A DNA stretch of 45,661 bases, from positions 1 to 45,661 of the forward strand of contig JADZAQ010000073.1 in the NCBI GenBank assembly GCA_020852555.1, read 5' to 3'. Position numbers and translations under genes: made by a program. Every line of letters starts with the position of its first letter. Positions within the stretch are counted from its first letter, which is position 1. Source of the DNA: Burkholderiales bacterium (GTDB lineage: Bacteria > Pseudomonadota > Gammaproteobacteria > Burkholderiales > Casimicrobiaceae). This document shows positions 28,064 through 35,941 of the stretch, piece after piece. Below the pieces are notes generated by a model, which saw only the letters and a program-made list of their open reading frames with translations, was not told where the DNA came from and ran no database searches.

Positions 28064-28872
28064 CGACGAACGGCGATACGCCAACGCGCGGCGCGGGCGA
28101 ATCGACTGCGCCAGTCGTGCGCGAACCGATCCCATCGTGGGCCGGTTTCTTCATCGAAGTCCAGAGGCGGCTGATATGGGACTTCCCCGGGCGCCGGGCG
28201 ATCCCGGTCGCGTGGTCGCTGAATGTGCACAAGTACGTCACCATCTTCGTCATCTACGCGATGATGGTTCACTACCAGCGCTTCGACGCTGCGGCGTGGG
28301 TGTATCTCGCGCTTCACGGCATCTACGGCTACTGCTGGCTGCTGAAGGACTTCGGATTTCGGGATGAGCGGTTCAACACTCCGGTGAGCATCGGCGGCGC
28401 TGCGATGCTCTACGTGGTCATCGGCGTCCCGTACTGGGCGATCGCGTGGGTGTTCTGCGCGCGACCGACAGCGACGACGGGCTTCGACCTGTTCTTCGCC
28501 GTCGCTCTGCACACGCTCGGCGTCGTCATGATGGTGGCGAGCGACTGCCAGCGCCATTTCACGCTCAAGTATCGCAAGGGCCTGATGACCGACGGCATGT
28601 TCGCGTGGACGCGCAATCCCAACTACCTCGGCGAGATCATGCTGTACTCCGCTTATGCGTTCCTCGCCGCGCACTGGCTCGCGTGGGCGATCGTGGGCTA
28701 CGCCGTGGTCTGCGTGTACCTGCCGAACATGTACCAGAAGGACGCGTCGATTTCGCGCTATCCCGGCTGGAGCGCTTACAAGGCAAAGAGCGGGCTGCTC
28801 GTTCCGTGGGCGTGGTTCACGGGACGCGCGCTCCGCGACGTGTTCGCGCGTGCGCGGGCAACGCGACCGTGA
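28060..28872 (+). CDS. Isoprenylcysteine carboxyl methyltransferase-like / DUF1295-type membrane protein
   Basis: 270-residue integral membrane protein with about six hydrophobic segments. The C-terminal signature RNPNYLGEIMLYSAYAF plus NMYQKDASISRYPGW is shared by ICMT-type methyltransferases, the phospholipid methyltransferase group and the DUF1295/steroid 5-alpha-reductase C-terminal family, so the reaction may be a methyl transfer or a reduction. The start is GTG 28060, overlapping the previous stop as GTGA; no other start fits the coupling. The first 30 residues are polar and cytoplasmic. Its coupling to the exported DUF1254/DUF1214 protein and to a 4-TM protein suggests a membrane-associated step. 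Confidence 0.83.
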   Translation: MTTNGDTPTRGAGESTAPVVREPIPSWAGFFIEVQRRLIWDFPGRRAIPVAWSLNVHKYVTIFVIYAMMVHYQRFDAAAWVYLALHGIYGYCWLLKDFGFRDERFNTPVSIGGAAMLYVVIGVPYWAIAWVFCARPTATTGFDLFFAVALHTLGVVMMVASDCQRHFTLKYRKGLMTDGMFAWTRNPNYLGEIMLYSAYAFLAAHWLAWAIVGYAVVCVYLPNMYQKDASISRYPGWSAYKAKSGLLVPWAWFTGRALRDVFARARATRP

Positions 28873-29261
28873 TCGACACCGAGCACGGTCGCCGCCGGCT
28901 GTTCCTGAGCGCAGCCCTCTTCAACCTCGGATGCGCCGCAATCTTTGCGGTCGGCCGCTCGTGGGTTTTCGGTGCGCTCGGCTTCGAGCCGGCGCCGCAA
29001 CCGGCGCTGTGGTACGAGCTCGTGCTGCTCGCGATCGCCGTGTTCGGATACGGCTACGGGTGCGTCGCCTTCGACCCGACGCAGACGCTGGTGGTGCAGA
29101 TGGGCGTGATCGCGAAGCTCGGGTTCGTCGCTCTGATCCTCGGGCATTGGATCGCCGGTCACGCATCGTGGCAGCTTGCCGCGCTGGTCCTGGTCGATCT
29201 CGTGTACGCGGTCCTGTTCCTGGCGTTCCTGCGCGGCAGGCGGGCATCGGGCCCGCGGTGA
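28869..29261 (+). CDS. Small four-helix membrane protein (copy 2)
   Basis: 130-residue hydrophobic protein starting at GTG 28869, which overlaps the methyltransferase-like stop as GTGA. Four helices are visible (roughly 11-28, 44-60, 72-92, 97-118), with GYGYGCVAFDPTQ in the loop after helix 2 and a basic C-terminus. No family function is recognised. Topology and several hydrophobic positions resemble the protein at 23767-24174 of the same operon. It is the last gene of the plus-strand unit; the next coding sequence is on the opposite strand. Confidence 0.75.
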   Translation: MIDTEHGRRRLFLSAALFNLGCAAIFAVGRSWVFGALGFEPAPQPALWYELVLLAIAVFGYGYGCVAFDPTQTLVVQMGVIAKLGFVALILGHWIAGHASWQLAALVLVDLVYAVLFLAFLRGRRASGPR

Positions 29262-29682
29262 GCGCCCCCGACCACCGCGCCAGGTCACGGACGCGCGCCG
29301 CACCACGCAGATCATCGTCAGCGTTCGCACGTAGCTGACGCGGGGCAGGGCAGGTTGATCTCGAGCAAGGCGAGGCGGTTCCCGCGAGCGGCTCGATCCG
29401 GTTGAGCAGGCACACGGCGATCGCGCAGATGTGCGCCGTCGATGCCGTCATGCTTTCATGGCGAACGGGAGCGTAGACTCATCGCGAGGAACAACTTACA
29501 GGCTGGGATCTCGCGTCGCGGGTGGCGAACTGGCCGGCTCGTTCCCGAGAGGCCGCCTATCGTCCGCCAGTCCGCCACTCCGTCAAGCGATAATTCGCAT
29601 TTAGTATCTCGCAATTCGCAATACGTGTCCTGCGGCGAGACGCAGCGCAGACGCTCGCCGCGGTGACGCGGCGGGTCGCCGT
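29262..29682. other. 421-bp intergenic region with an AT-rich island
   Basis: It lies between convergent genes and no convincing coding sequence is seen. Around 29588-29630 the base composition drops sharply to AT-rich, and AATTCGCA occurs twice (29592-29599 and 29613-29620), 21 bp apart. No strong terminator with a T-run is seen. An unannotated small RNA or a remnant of inserted DNA are possible. Confidence 0.4.
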
Positions 29683-29841
29683 TCAGTGGGGAAAGACGAG
29701 GCGCACGGAGCGAAGCGCGGCAACCGCCATGACAGGCGCGCTGGCATCGGCGCGGGTGGCCGGCGGCATCGACACTTCGTTGCGCGCGGCGAGCAGCGCG
29801 ATCATGCCGATGGCGAGGCAGGCGGTGACGGCGCGTTTCAT
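29683..29841 (-). CDS. Tiny secreted peptide, copy 1 (52 aa)
   Basis: 52-residue protein, MKRAVTACLAIGMIALLAAR then a Pro/Ala-rich linker and the C-terminus ALRSVRLVFPH. The N-terminus is a signal peptide or single TM anchor. A clear relative occurs at 38140-38292, with the same start (MKRA), the same hydrophobic core and nearly the same last 11 residues (ALRSVxLVFPH), while the middle differs in sequence and length. That pattern argues for real selection on both ends. The ATG at 29841 has AGGA upstream in the shared sequence CCAGGAYGCAGCC. A box of the C/G-run family lies 55 nt upstream of the start, exactly as in copy 2. Function unknown; candidates are an envelope peptide, a signal, or a toxin-like peptide. 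Confidence 0.6.
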   Translation of the reverse strand: MKRAVTACLAIGMIALLAARNEVSMPPATRADASAPVMAVAALRSVRLVFPH

Positions 29842-29896
29842 GGCTGCGTCCTGGGTAGCACAGGTTGCAGCGTGCACGAAGTCGGCGCTACCCGCG

Positions 29897-29915
29897 CCCC
29901 CGGCGGCGGGTGGGG
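29897..29915 (-). promoter_or_regulatory. C/G-run box upstream of tiny peptide copy 1
   Basis: Minus-strand reading: CCCC, ACCC, GCCGCC, G5. The G-run (29897-29901) is 55 nt from the ATG at 29841. It is closely similar to the core of site A (CCCCACCC, purine, CCGCC, G-run). The flanks ACCCGC/GCGGGT (29890-29895 and 29906-29911) also form a 6-bp inverted repeat. Confidence 0.5.
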
Positions 29916-29992
29916 CCGGCTCGCCGCATGGTTTCCCGAGCGATGTACCGGGAACGGCGGCTAGGGCTACCGCTCGCGCCGGAATGCCGTCG

Positions 29993-30793
29993 TCAAGGCG
30001 TGGGCACGACCTTGTAGAACACGCCGTTCGCGCCGTACGCCGGCTGGAACCAAGTGTTGCCGCACAGATAATAGGTGCCACTGCCGACGTTTGGCGTGAT
30101 GCAGCCCGCAGGCAGGGCCGCGTAGTTGACGCCCATTACGTATGTCCCTGAAGCCGGAGCCACGGCGCCGGCGGCTCCGGCCGTAACACCGGCAGTGTAG
30201 GCGGCGCTCGTCGCGGCGGCCGTGCCTGCGCTGCCGGCTGCAACACCTGCCGAATAGGCGCTCGACGTGGCGGCCGCCGTGTTGGCCGATGCCGCGGCAG
30301 CGCCCACGGCGACTCCGGCGATGGCGCCAGCCGCCGCCGCACATCCGTAACATCCGGACGAGTAGTAGGGCACTGCGACCGGCGGGTGATAGACCGGATA
30401 CGTCGGGTATACGGGGTAGGCGGGATGTGTGGGGTACGGATAGTAGCCGGGCGGATGGTACGCGGTCGCGCCGCCCGGATACGTGTGCGACCATCCCGAG
30501 CCGTAGGCGCCGGACGTGGTGCCACCGTAGACGTTGGTGTGCGACGTGCCGCCGTAATAGGAATGCGACGTGCTGCCCCCGTACGCGTTGGTGTGCGATG
30601 TCCCTTCGCCCCACGTGTGGTCGGTGCCGCCGCCCCACCGGTTCTCGTGGCTCGTGGAGCCGTAGCTGTGACTCGTGCTGCCGCCGAAACGGTTGGCACT
30701 CGCCCAGGCTGCCGCCTCGCTGGTCCAAAAGATGGCGGCAGCCATAGCGCCAACGAAGAAAACGATTGTGTTCATGGTCGATGGCCTCTTCAT
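29993..30793 (-). CDS. Exported Gly/Ser/Thr/His-repeat protein
   Basis: 266-residue secreted protein of low complexity. After a signal peptide (MKRPSTMNTIVFFVG, cleavage near SEAAA) come about seven degenerate repeats of the pattern GG-S/T-T-SH-S/T-x (residues about 36-100), then a Pro/Tyr-rich stretch, an Ala/Gly/Ser-rich stretch (about 150-215) and a compact C-terminus with paired Cys (CITPNVG; YYLCGNTWFQPAYG). Regular His in the repeats suggests metal binding. The start at 30793 overlaps the DUF2092 stop (ATGA); the ATG at 30775 has a better Shine-Dalgarno (AAGAGG) and could be the true start. It is the last gene of the 32017-29993 unit. The C-terminal Cys-rich motif recurs in small exported proteins of unknown function. 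Confidence 0.75.
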   Translation of the reverse strand: MKRPSTMNTIVFFVGAMAAAIFWTSEAAAWASANRFGGSTSHSYGSTSHENRWGGGTDHTWGEGTSHTNAYGGSTSHSYYGGTSHTNVYGGTTSGAYGSGWSHTYPGGATAYHPPGYYPYPTHPAYPVYPTYPVYHPPVAVPYYSSGCYGCAAAAGAIAGVAVGAAAASANTAAATSSAYSAGVAAGSAGTAAATSAAYTAGVTAGAAGAVAPASGTYVMGVNYAALPAGCITPNVGSGTYYLCGNTWFQPAYGANGVFYKVVPTP

Positions 30794-31701
30794 GGCTGCT
30801 TGGCCGGAGCCTTCGTCGCCGCCTTGGCGGGCGGCATCTTGACGAGCGGCTTCACGCCGGGTGGAGATGCGGCAGCGGGGTTTGCGAAGGCGATGCGCTT
30901 CGCCGCCAGCGCTTTCTGCGATACGAAGGCGTCGGCAGAGATCGGCGCGTTCAGCTGCCAGTTCGAAAGCTCGAGTTCGTGGCGCAACTCGAGTGGGTCG
31001 GTCCGGTAGAGCGCGCGGATGCGCCGCGGCAGCTTGTCGTCGACACCGATCCAGATCTGCAGGAACACATCGGCGTTCGCCCAGACGACCATGTCGGTCT
31101 TCGTCCCGCCGACAATGCCAGATGGGCCGACATAAAAGGCGAGAATCGCGCCCTCGGTCAACGCAGCGTACGGGTCGGCGACCAGCAGATCGGTGAACGG
31201 GTAGTAGATCGCTGCGGTGTCGAATGCAGCCTTGAGAGCCGCATCGATCGTCGGCGGCGCGTCGGCGATCGCCACCAGGTTTTCGGCCGGGGCGTACGCC
31301 ATCATCGACTTGCCGTCGTAGTAGAACTCCGAGGCCGGCCCATCACCGGGCATGATGATCCGAAGCTTGTCGGGCCGTTGCATCGTCACGTCGTAGCGCG
31401 ACGTGTAGACGATGGGCGGTCCGAGCTTGCTCGGATACTCGTAACCGACGACGGCCGTGAACGACATCGACTTCGCTGCGGCGAGCTTCTCGCTGGTCGC
31501 CTTGAGCAGTTCCATCGCGCGCGGCTCGAGCACAAGCTTGAACTCGGGTTCGGCCGTCCTCTTCGCCGCCTTGGCAGCCTTCGTCGCAGCCGGTTTCGCG
31601 GTTGCGGAAGCAGGCGGCGCGATTTGCGCGCCAACTGTCGTTGCCAGCGCGAGTCCAGCGACAAGTGCCAGCGCGGACGATATAGCCGGAATGTGTGTCA
31701 T
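30790..31701 (-). CDS. DUF2092 family periplasmic protein
   Basis: 303-residue exported protein with a signal peptide (ending about VGA-QIAPPAS), an Ala/Lys-rich linker, and a DUF2092 domain (about 55-260): MELLKATSEKLAAAKSMSF, YEYPSKLGPPIVYTSRYDVTMQRPDKLRI spread over about 85-115, and YYDGKSMMAYAP. The domain resembles the LolA/LppX-like half-barrel fold used by lipoprotein and lipid carriers, so a periplasmic lipid-carrier role is plausible but inferred. The ATG at 31701 has GGAGG five bases upstream, better than the GTG at 31707. The C-terminal 40 residues are Pro/Ala/Lys-rich. It is second in a three-gene unit with a small periplasmic protein and the His-repeat protein. Confidence 0.85.
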   Translation of the reverse strand: MTHIPAISSALALVAGLALATTVGAQIAPPASATAKPAATKAAKAAKRTAEPEFKLVLEPRAMELLKATSEKLAAAKSMSFTAVVGYEYPSKLGPPIVYTSRYDVTMQRPDKLRIIMPGDGPASEFYYDGKSMMAYAPAENLVAIADAPPTIDAALKAAFDTAAIYYPFTDLLVADPYAALTEGAILAFYVGPSGIVGGTKTDMVVWANADVFLQIWIGVDDKLPRRIRALYRTDPLELRHELELSNWQLNAPISADAFVSQKALAAKRIAFANPAAASPPGVKPLVKMPPAKAATKAPAKQP

Positions 31702-31713
31702 CGCCACCTCCAG

Positions 31714-31732
31714 GCGCCGCCAAGCGCGGCGC
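31714..31732 (-). other. Intercistronic hairpin before the DUF2092 gene
   Basis: GCGCCGC (31714-31720) and GCGGCGC (31726-31732) form a perfect 7-bp stem with a 5-nt loop, between the stop of the 92-aa gene and the ribosome site of the DUF2092 gene. No T-run follows. It may stabilise or process the transcript. Confidence 0.4.
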
Positions 31733-31738
31733 GTTGTC

Positions 31739-32017
31739 TCAGGGAATCATCCCGCATTCGAACATCTTGTTCATGACCGGACCGGCGATCTTGTTGAAGA
31801 ATGCCTCGCGCATCATCTGGTCCTGCTTGAGAAAGCTCATCACGCGTTGCTCCTCGGGATTCTGCTTGCCCCGGCTCTCCCAGAGCTGCTCGCAAGTCGA
31901 TGACTGGTATTTCTGGATGACCTTGTCGGCGATCATGTTCATGATCGGGTACTGCGCGTAGGCGATACCCGCCACGACTGAAGCGGTAACGGCGATCAGC
32001 ACGATTCGTTTGCTCAT
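31739..32017 (-). CDS. Small periplasmic protein (92 aa)
   Basis: 92-residue protein with a signal peptide (MSKRIVLIAVTASVVAGIAYA, then QYPIMN). The mature part is helical and Met-rich (MIADKVIQKYQSSTCEQLW, then EQRVMSFLKQDQMMREAFF) with two Cys that could pair. The ATG at 32017 follows AAGGAG. It leads the unit with DUF2092 and His-repeat genes. I do not recognise a characterised family; small exported proteins of this kind often accompany DUF2092 genes, but their role is not known to me. Confidence 0.75.
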   Translation of the reverse strand: MSKRIVLIAVTASVVAGIAYAQYPIMNMIADKVIQKYQSSTCEQLWESRGKQNPEEQRVMSFLKQDQMMREAFFNKIAGPVMNKMFECGMIP

Positions 32018-32045
32018 GACGAACTCCTTCGGTTGGATGGGGACT

Positions 32046-32300
32046 CTAGGTGAGGCTCCGATCGACAGTCGGCGAGTACGCCAGCATCATCCGCAACACG
32101 CCGTCGTGAGACTCCTGGATGAAGACAGGCCGTCCCTTGAATGGCCATATCTTCGACTTCTGCGACACCACGGTCGGGGTATGGCGGCTCTGCGACAGGC
32201 TCACGCCCGTCGACGGTGCGCGCTCGTCCACCGTGATCGGATGGTGCGCCGCTCTAACCGGCGCGGTGGTGATGCTTGTGATAATTCCAGTCATCTCCAT
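32046..32300 (-). CDS. Possible small protein downstream of the PLD-like gene
   Basis: 84-codon frame overlapping the last 47 bp of the PLD-like gene in another frame. From about residue 23 on, codons favour G or C in the third position, as in real genes here, and the segment PFKGRPVFIQESHDG looks protein-like. There is no clear ribosome site and no recognised family; translation may begin later, at a GTG near residue 24. It may also be a degraded extension. Confidence 0.3.
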   Translation of the reverse strand: MEMTGIITSITTAPVRAAHHPITVDERAPSTGVSLSQSRHTPTVVSQKSKIWPFKGRPVFIQESHDGVLRMMLAYSPTVDRSLT

Positions 32301-33282
32301 CCTCGTACAGGACGAGCTTGTCCGGGCTCAAGCCCTGTCGCTTCTCGAGATCGGCGAGCAGGCCGGCGTCTGACAAGTCGAGTTTGTGCGATTTGCCCCA
32401 GTCGTGCTCCGCCACGTGACGCAGCCGCTTCACGACCTCCGCGTTGTCGGTTTCGATGGCCAGCTCGCGGCGAGAATCGAAGCTCCCCGGTGCCAGGTTG
32501 ATCGAGCCGACGATGGCGCGCTTGCCGTCGGCAAGCAGCATCTTCGAATGAAGCTTGAGATGATGGAGCGTATGCACCTTGGCGCCGACATCCTGCAGGA
32601 TGCGCAAACCGCCGACACCCTCGATCAGCTTGTCGGGCTTGAGCGAGTGCGGCGGCTTGGCCAAGATATGCACCTTGACGCCGCGCGTGACCGCCCGCAC
32701 CAGCCGTTCGATGATGACCTGGTCCTGGTAACGCTCGTTTTGCGCCCAGAGCTCGTGCTTTGCCGCGTCGATGAACCGTGCGACGCGTTGTCGGCCGTTA
32801 TTCGGGCACCAGATCAGCTCCGATTCGGCATGAGGTGCAAACTCTTTGCGGTCCCAGTCGGCGTCGAAACAGGCGACCATTTCCGCAACCTCGTGCCCGT
32901 GCCTCGTGACAATCGCGTAGTCGCGCGTGACGGTCAGGTCCTTCGGCTCCCAATTGAGCGACTCGACGAGGCCTATCTCGTTGTCGACGACCATCGACTT
33001 CTGATGCGTGAGGTCGAACGCGGGGTTGCTGTCGCGAACCTCGATCCCGGCGTCGGTCAGCACCTTGCGCGCCTCCTCGTTCTCGGATTCGCCGCTCCGG
33101 CGCGCCGGGTTGAGCATCACGCGGACCAGGACCCCACGCCGCTTCGCGGCAACCACCGCATCGAGCAGAGTGGGGTCGGTGAACAGGAACATCCGGATGT
33201 TCAGCGCCTTCCTGGCGCCGTTGACGGCATCCACGATGGGCTTGGCCGTGTCATCGGGCAGAACGATCAAGTGATGTGACAT
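32254..33282 (-). CDS. Phospholipase-D-like (cardiolipin synthase-type) protein
   Basis: 342-residue protein with two PLD/HKD motifs: H93-Q-K95 with D100 in THQKSMVVDNEIG, and H245-S-K247 with D252 in LHSKMLLADGKR, each followed by the usual Gly/Ser-Asn strand (VESLN; VGSINLAPGSFDSRRE). This is the bilobed PLD fold of cardiolipin synthases and phosphatidyltransferases, but there is no N-terminal TM segment or signal peptide, so it resembles the short cytosolic PLD-like group. The C-terminus ends in a His-rich HKHHHRAG. It lies 39 nt downstream of the ABC exporter gene on the same strand, suggesting a lipid-linked operon. Nuclease activity cannot be excluded. Confidence 0.85.
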   Translation of the reverse strand: MSHHLIVLPDDTAKPIVDAVNGARKALNIRMFLFTDPTLLDAVVAAKRRGVLVRVMLNPARRSGESENEEARKVLTDAGIEVRDSNPAFDLTHQKSMVVDNEIGLVESLNWEPKDLTVTRDYAIVTRHGHEVAEMVACFDADWDRKEFAPHAESELIWCPNNGRQRVARFIDAAKHELWAQNERYQDQVIIERLVRAVTRGVKVHILAKPPHSLKPDKLIEGVGGLRILQDVGAKVHTLHHLKLHSKMLLADGKRAIVGSINLAPGSFDSRRELAIETDNAEVVKRLRHVAEHDWGKSHKLDLSDAGLLADLEKRQGLSPDKLVLYEDGDDWNYHKHHHRAG

Positions 33283-33321
33283 GGTTGGGGATCTTCGAGT
33301 GGGGATCGGATGGGTCGTGCC

Positions 33322-35241
33322 CTAATCACGTCCAGAACGCTCGGTCGCTGCCGTCGTGGTCATCGGCGATGATTGAAACTGGATGCGGTGCAGCTCGGCA
33401 TAGACGCCGCCCCGTGCGATCAACTCGTCGTTCGTGCCCTCTTCTGCCACGACGCCATCCTTCAGCACGATGATCTTGTCGGCGTGCTGAATCGTGGAGA
33501 GGCGATGCGCGATCATGATGACGGTGCGTCCCTTCATCAGCCGCTCGAGGCCCTCGATGACCAGCTGTTCCGACTCGGTGTCCAGCGCCGCGGTGGGCTC
33601 GTCCAGGATCATGATGGGACTGTTGCGGATGACGGCACGGGCGATGCCGATGCGTTGTCGCTGTCCCCCCGAGAGTGTGTCGCCGCGCTCACCGACGAGC
33701 GAATCGTAGCCCTGCGGCATGCGGCTGATGAATTCGTCCGCGTTGGCGAGCCTAGCCGCGGCGACGACTTCCTCCTCGGTCGCGTCGGGGCGCCCATAGG
33801 CAATGTTCTCCCGAATCGTGCCGCGGAACAGGACGGTCTCCTGCAGGACGAATCCGATTTGCTGCCTCAGGGCGGCGAGCTTGAATCGGCGAGTGTCCGC
33901 CCCGTCGATCAGCACTCGCCCACCGGTCGGGTCGTAGAAACGCGGCATCATACTCACCACGGTCGACTTGCCACTGCCGGTCGGCCCGACGATGCCCACG
34001 ACTTGACCCGGCTTGATCGTGAAGCAGACATCGCGGAGCACCGGCGGCTCGTTGTGATAGCCGAAAGCGACATGATCGAAGGTGATCTCGCCGTTCAGGC
34101 GGCCGGGATCGGCGGCATCGGCGTGCTCCCCGATGACTTCGTCCGCGCTCAAGATGTTCTGGATTCGCTCCAGGGCGACCGAGGTCTGCGCAATTGCGCT
34201 GGTCATGCTGGCGAGGTCCTTCACCGGCTTGAAGAACTTGGTCAGGTAGGCAAGGTACACCGTCAGCGCACCGGCGGTCATGGTGCCGGCGACGATCAGC
34301 GACGTTCCCCTCCACAGTACGATCCCGGCGCAAAGCGCCACCACGACGCTGACGACCGGCGACAACAGCGACTTGACGCGGCGAGCCTTGAGGGCGCTCT
34401 CGACGGTGGCGTGACTCGCCGCCTCCATCCGCGTTATCTCAAGATCCTGGCGCCCGAATGCGCGCACGGCCCGCACCGATCCAAGCCCTTCCTGCGCCAC
34501 CGCAACGACCTCGCTTTGCCGGACACGCACCTCGCGGGTCACCTCCTTGACCATCGTCTTGAGGCGGGTGACGAACACCAGCAGGAATGGCATTGCGGCG
34601 ATGGCGATCAGCGTGTAATCCCAGTCGAGCCAGAACATGAGGCCCAGCATGAACACGATGGTCAGCATGTCGACGATGATCCCCAGCGTCGAAGAGGACG
34701 CGAAATTCTGCACCGTCGCAACGTCACTCGTGATGGTCGACATCAACGCGCCGCTCTTCGCGCCGTCGTAGTAAGCAAGCGACAGTCGCTGCAAGTGCTC
34801 GTAGATCCGCACACGCAAATCATTGGCTACCCACTGACCCACGCTTGCGGTGTAGTAGTTGTCGATGTAGGTGGCCAGCGCGCCGATGACCGCGATCGCG
34901 ACCGTTGCCAACCCCGCGAACAGCGCCACGCCGAGCGTATGCCGGCCGATCCCGTAATCGTGCGCCCAGGCCAGCCAGTGCGGCAGGTGGTGATTCCCCA
35001 GCGCATCGTCGAGCACGAGCTTGAGCGGCCATGGCGCTGCCAGACTCATCGCGATCTCAGCCAGCATCGCGATGAAGACGATCAGAAGCCACCGGTGATA
35101 AGGTCGCACCAGGTCAATGACCAGGTGCGACATTGGCGGTCTGGCTGCTGCCTGCTGACGCCCCTTGGACTTCCCGGCGGCGCGGGACGCCGAGGCTGGT
35201 GCGGCCTCGGACGGTAAAGGAGTCGAATTTCGGACGGGCAT
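33322..35241 (-). CDS. MsbA-like ABC exporter, fused transmembrane and ATPase domains
   Basis: 639-residue half-transporter working as a homodimer in the inner membrane. Six helices span about residues 50-345. The NBD carries Walker A GPTGSGKST (419-427), Q-loop near QET468, signature LSGGQ (523-527), Walker B IMILDE (543-548), D-loop and His579 (MIAHR). The set is complete, so it should be active. A 35-40-residue Ala/Lys-rich extension precedes the first helix; translation from an ATG at residue 37 (35133) is possible, since there is no good ribosome site at 35241. Lipid or drug export are the usual roles. Placement between a SYLF lipid-binding gene and a PLD-like gene favours a lipid substrate. 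Confidence 0.92.
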   Translation of the reverse strand: MPVRNSTPLPSEAAPASASRAAGKSKGRQQAAARPPMSHLVIDLVRPYHRWLLIVFIAMLAEIAMSLAAPWPLKLVLDDALGNHHLPHWLAWAHDYGIGRHTLGVALFAGLATVAIAVIGALATYIDNYYTASVGQWVANDLRVRIYEHLQRLSLAYYDGAKSGALMSTITSDVATVQNFASSSTLGIIVDMLTIVFMLGLMFWLDWDYTLIAIAAMPFLLVFVTRLKTMVKEVTREVRVRQSEVVAVAQEGLGSVRAVRAFGRQDLEITRMEAASHATVESALKARRVKSLLSPVVSVVVALCAGIVLWRGTSLIVAGTMTAGALTVYLAYLTKFFKPVKDLASMTSAIAQTSVALERIQNILSADEVIGEHADAADPGRLNGEITFDHVAFGYHNEPPVLRDVCFTIKPGQVVGIVGPTGSGKSTVVSMMPRFYDPTGGRVLIDGADTRRFKLAALRQQIGFVLQETVLFRGTIRENIAYGRPDATEEEVVAAARLANADEFISRMPQGYDSLVGERGDTLSGGQRQRIGIARAVIRNSPIMILDEPTAALDTESEQLVIEGLERLMKGRTVIMIAHRLSTIQHADKIIVLKDGVVAEEGTNDELIARGGVYAELHRIQFQSSPMTTTAATERSGRD

Positions 35242-35267
35242 GGCCGAACATCCGCGACATCCGCGGA

Positions 35268-35933
35268 TCAGTTGAGATCAGGGTCCACGAAGAACTTCGT
35301 GCCGGACACCGTGATGGTCGCCGCGAGACCCGTGTTGGTGAGTTGGTACAGGTAGACGCCAGGCGCTATCGACGCCGCACCACTCATCATGCCGCCCTTG
35401 CCACCAGCGATCGCAGAAATGTTCGCCTGACCGCCGAATTCCCAGCCCTGGTTGATGAAATTGCGCAGCGCCTGTTCGGTCGTGAAGACGAAGATGAGGC
35501 GGTTCTGATTGATACCGAAGCCCAGGCCGCCCTGCACCTGAACCATCTTCATGAACGTCTGGCGATGCGTCCGCTGGTTCACGACCACACCCTTGCCGGC
35601 GGTACCGCCGGCGAAGAACAGCTTCACGCCGAACGTACTGAATACCGCGTAACCGGCGGACCGGTCGATCACCCTCCGCGTGGCCGGTGCATACTCGATC
35701 AGCGTTGCCAGTGAATCTTGCGCCATTTCTCTCACCTGCTGGCGGGCCTGGATGATCTTGCCCTCATTCGGCACGCCCTCGGGTAAGGCGTTCTCGATGT
35801 CCTTCAGGGGGTCCCAGGAGAACACTGGCTGCGCCGCGAGCGGTGTCGAGGCGAGGCAGAGCACCGCCGCAGCGATCGCAACAAGACCATTCAGGGGACT
35901 GTCAGCACTGAGCAATGCAAACCTCGTCATCAT
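35268..35933 (-). CDS. SYLF (Ysc84-type) lipid-binding protein, exported
   Basis: 221-residue protein with a signal peptide (cleavage near TPLAA-QPVFS) and a SYLF domain: RVIDRSAGYAVFSTFGVKLFFAGGTAGKG, then GGLGFGINQNRLIFVF and the final strand GTKFFVDPDLN. SYLF domains bind phosphoinositides or other membrane lipids in eukaryotes; bacterial copies are periplasmic and poorly studied. The ATG at 35933 lies 8 nt after AAAGGAAA; an adjacent ATG is in frame. It is the first gene of the SYLF-ABC-PLD unit, with the ABC gene 26 nt downstream. Confidence 0.88.
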   Translation of the reverse strand: MMTRFALLSADSPLNGLVAIAAAVLCLASTPLAAQPVFSWDPLKDIENALPEGVPNEGKIIQARQQVREMAQDSLATLIEYAPATRRVIDRSAGYAVFSTFGVKLFFAGGTAGKGVVVNQRTHRQTFMKMVQVQGGLGFGINQNRLIFVFTTEQALRNFINQGWEFGGQANISAIAGGKGGMMSGAASIAPGVYLYQLTNTGLAATITVSGTKFFVDPDLN

Positions 35934-35941
35934 TCATTTCC

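Noticed and set aside
29442-29666. Plus-strand open frame of about 74 codons in the intergenic region
   Set aside because: Composition is unlike local genes, there is no ribosome site or family, and it runs through the AT-rich island.
30480-30700. Regular repeats in the Gly/Ser/His gene as a CRISPR-like array
   Set aside because: The repeats are in frame, degenerate and encode a peptide motif; there are no constant repeats with unique spacers.
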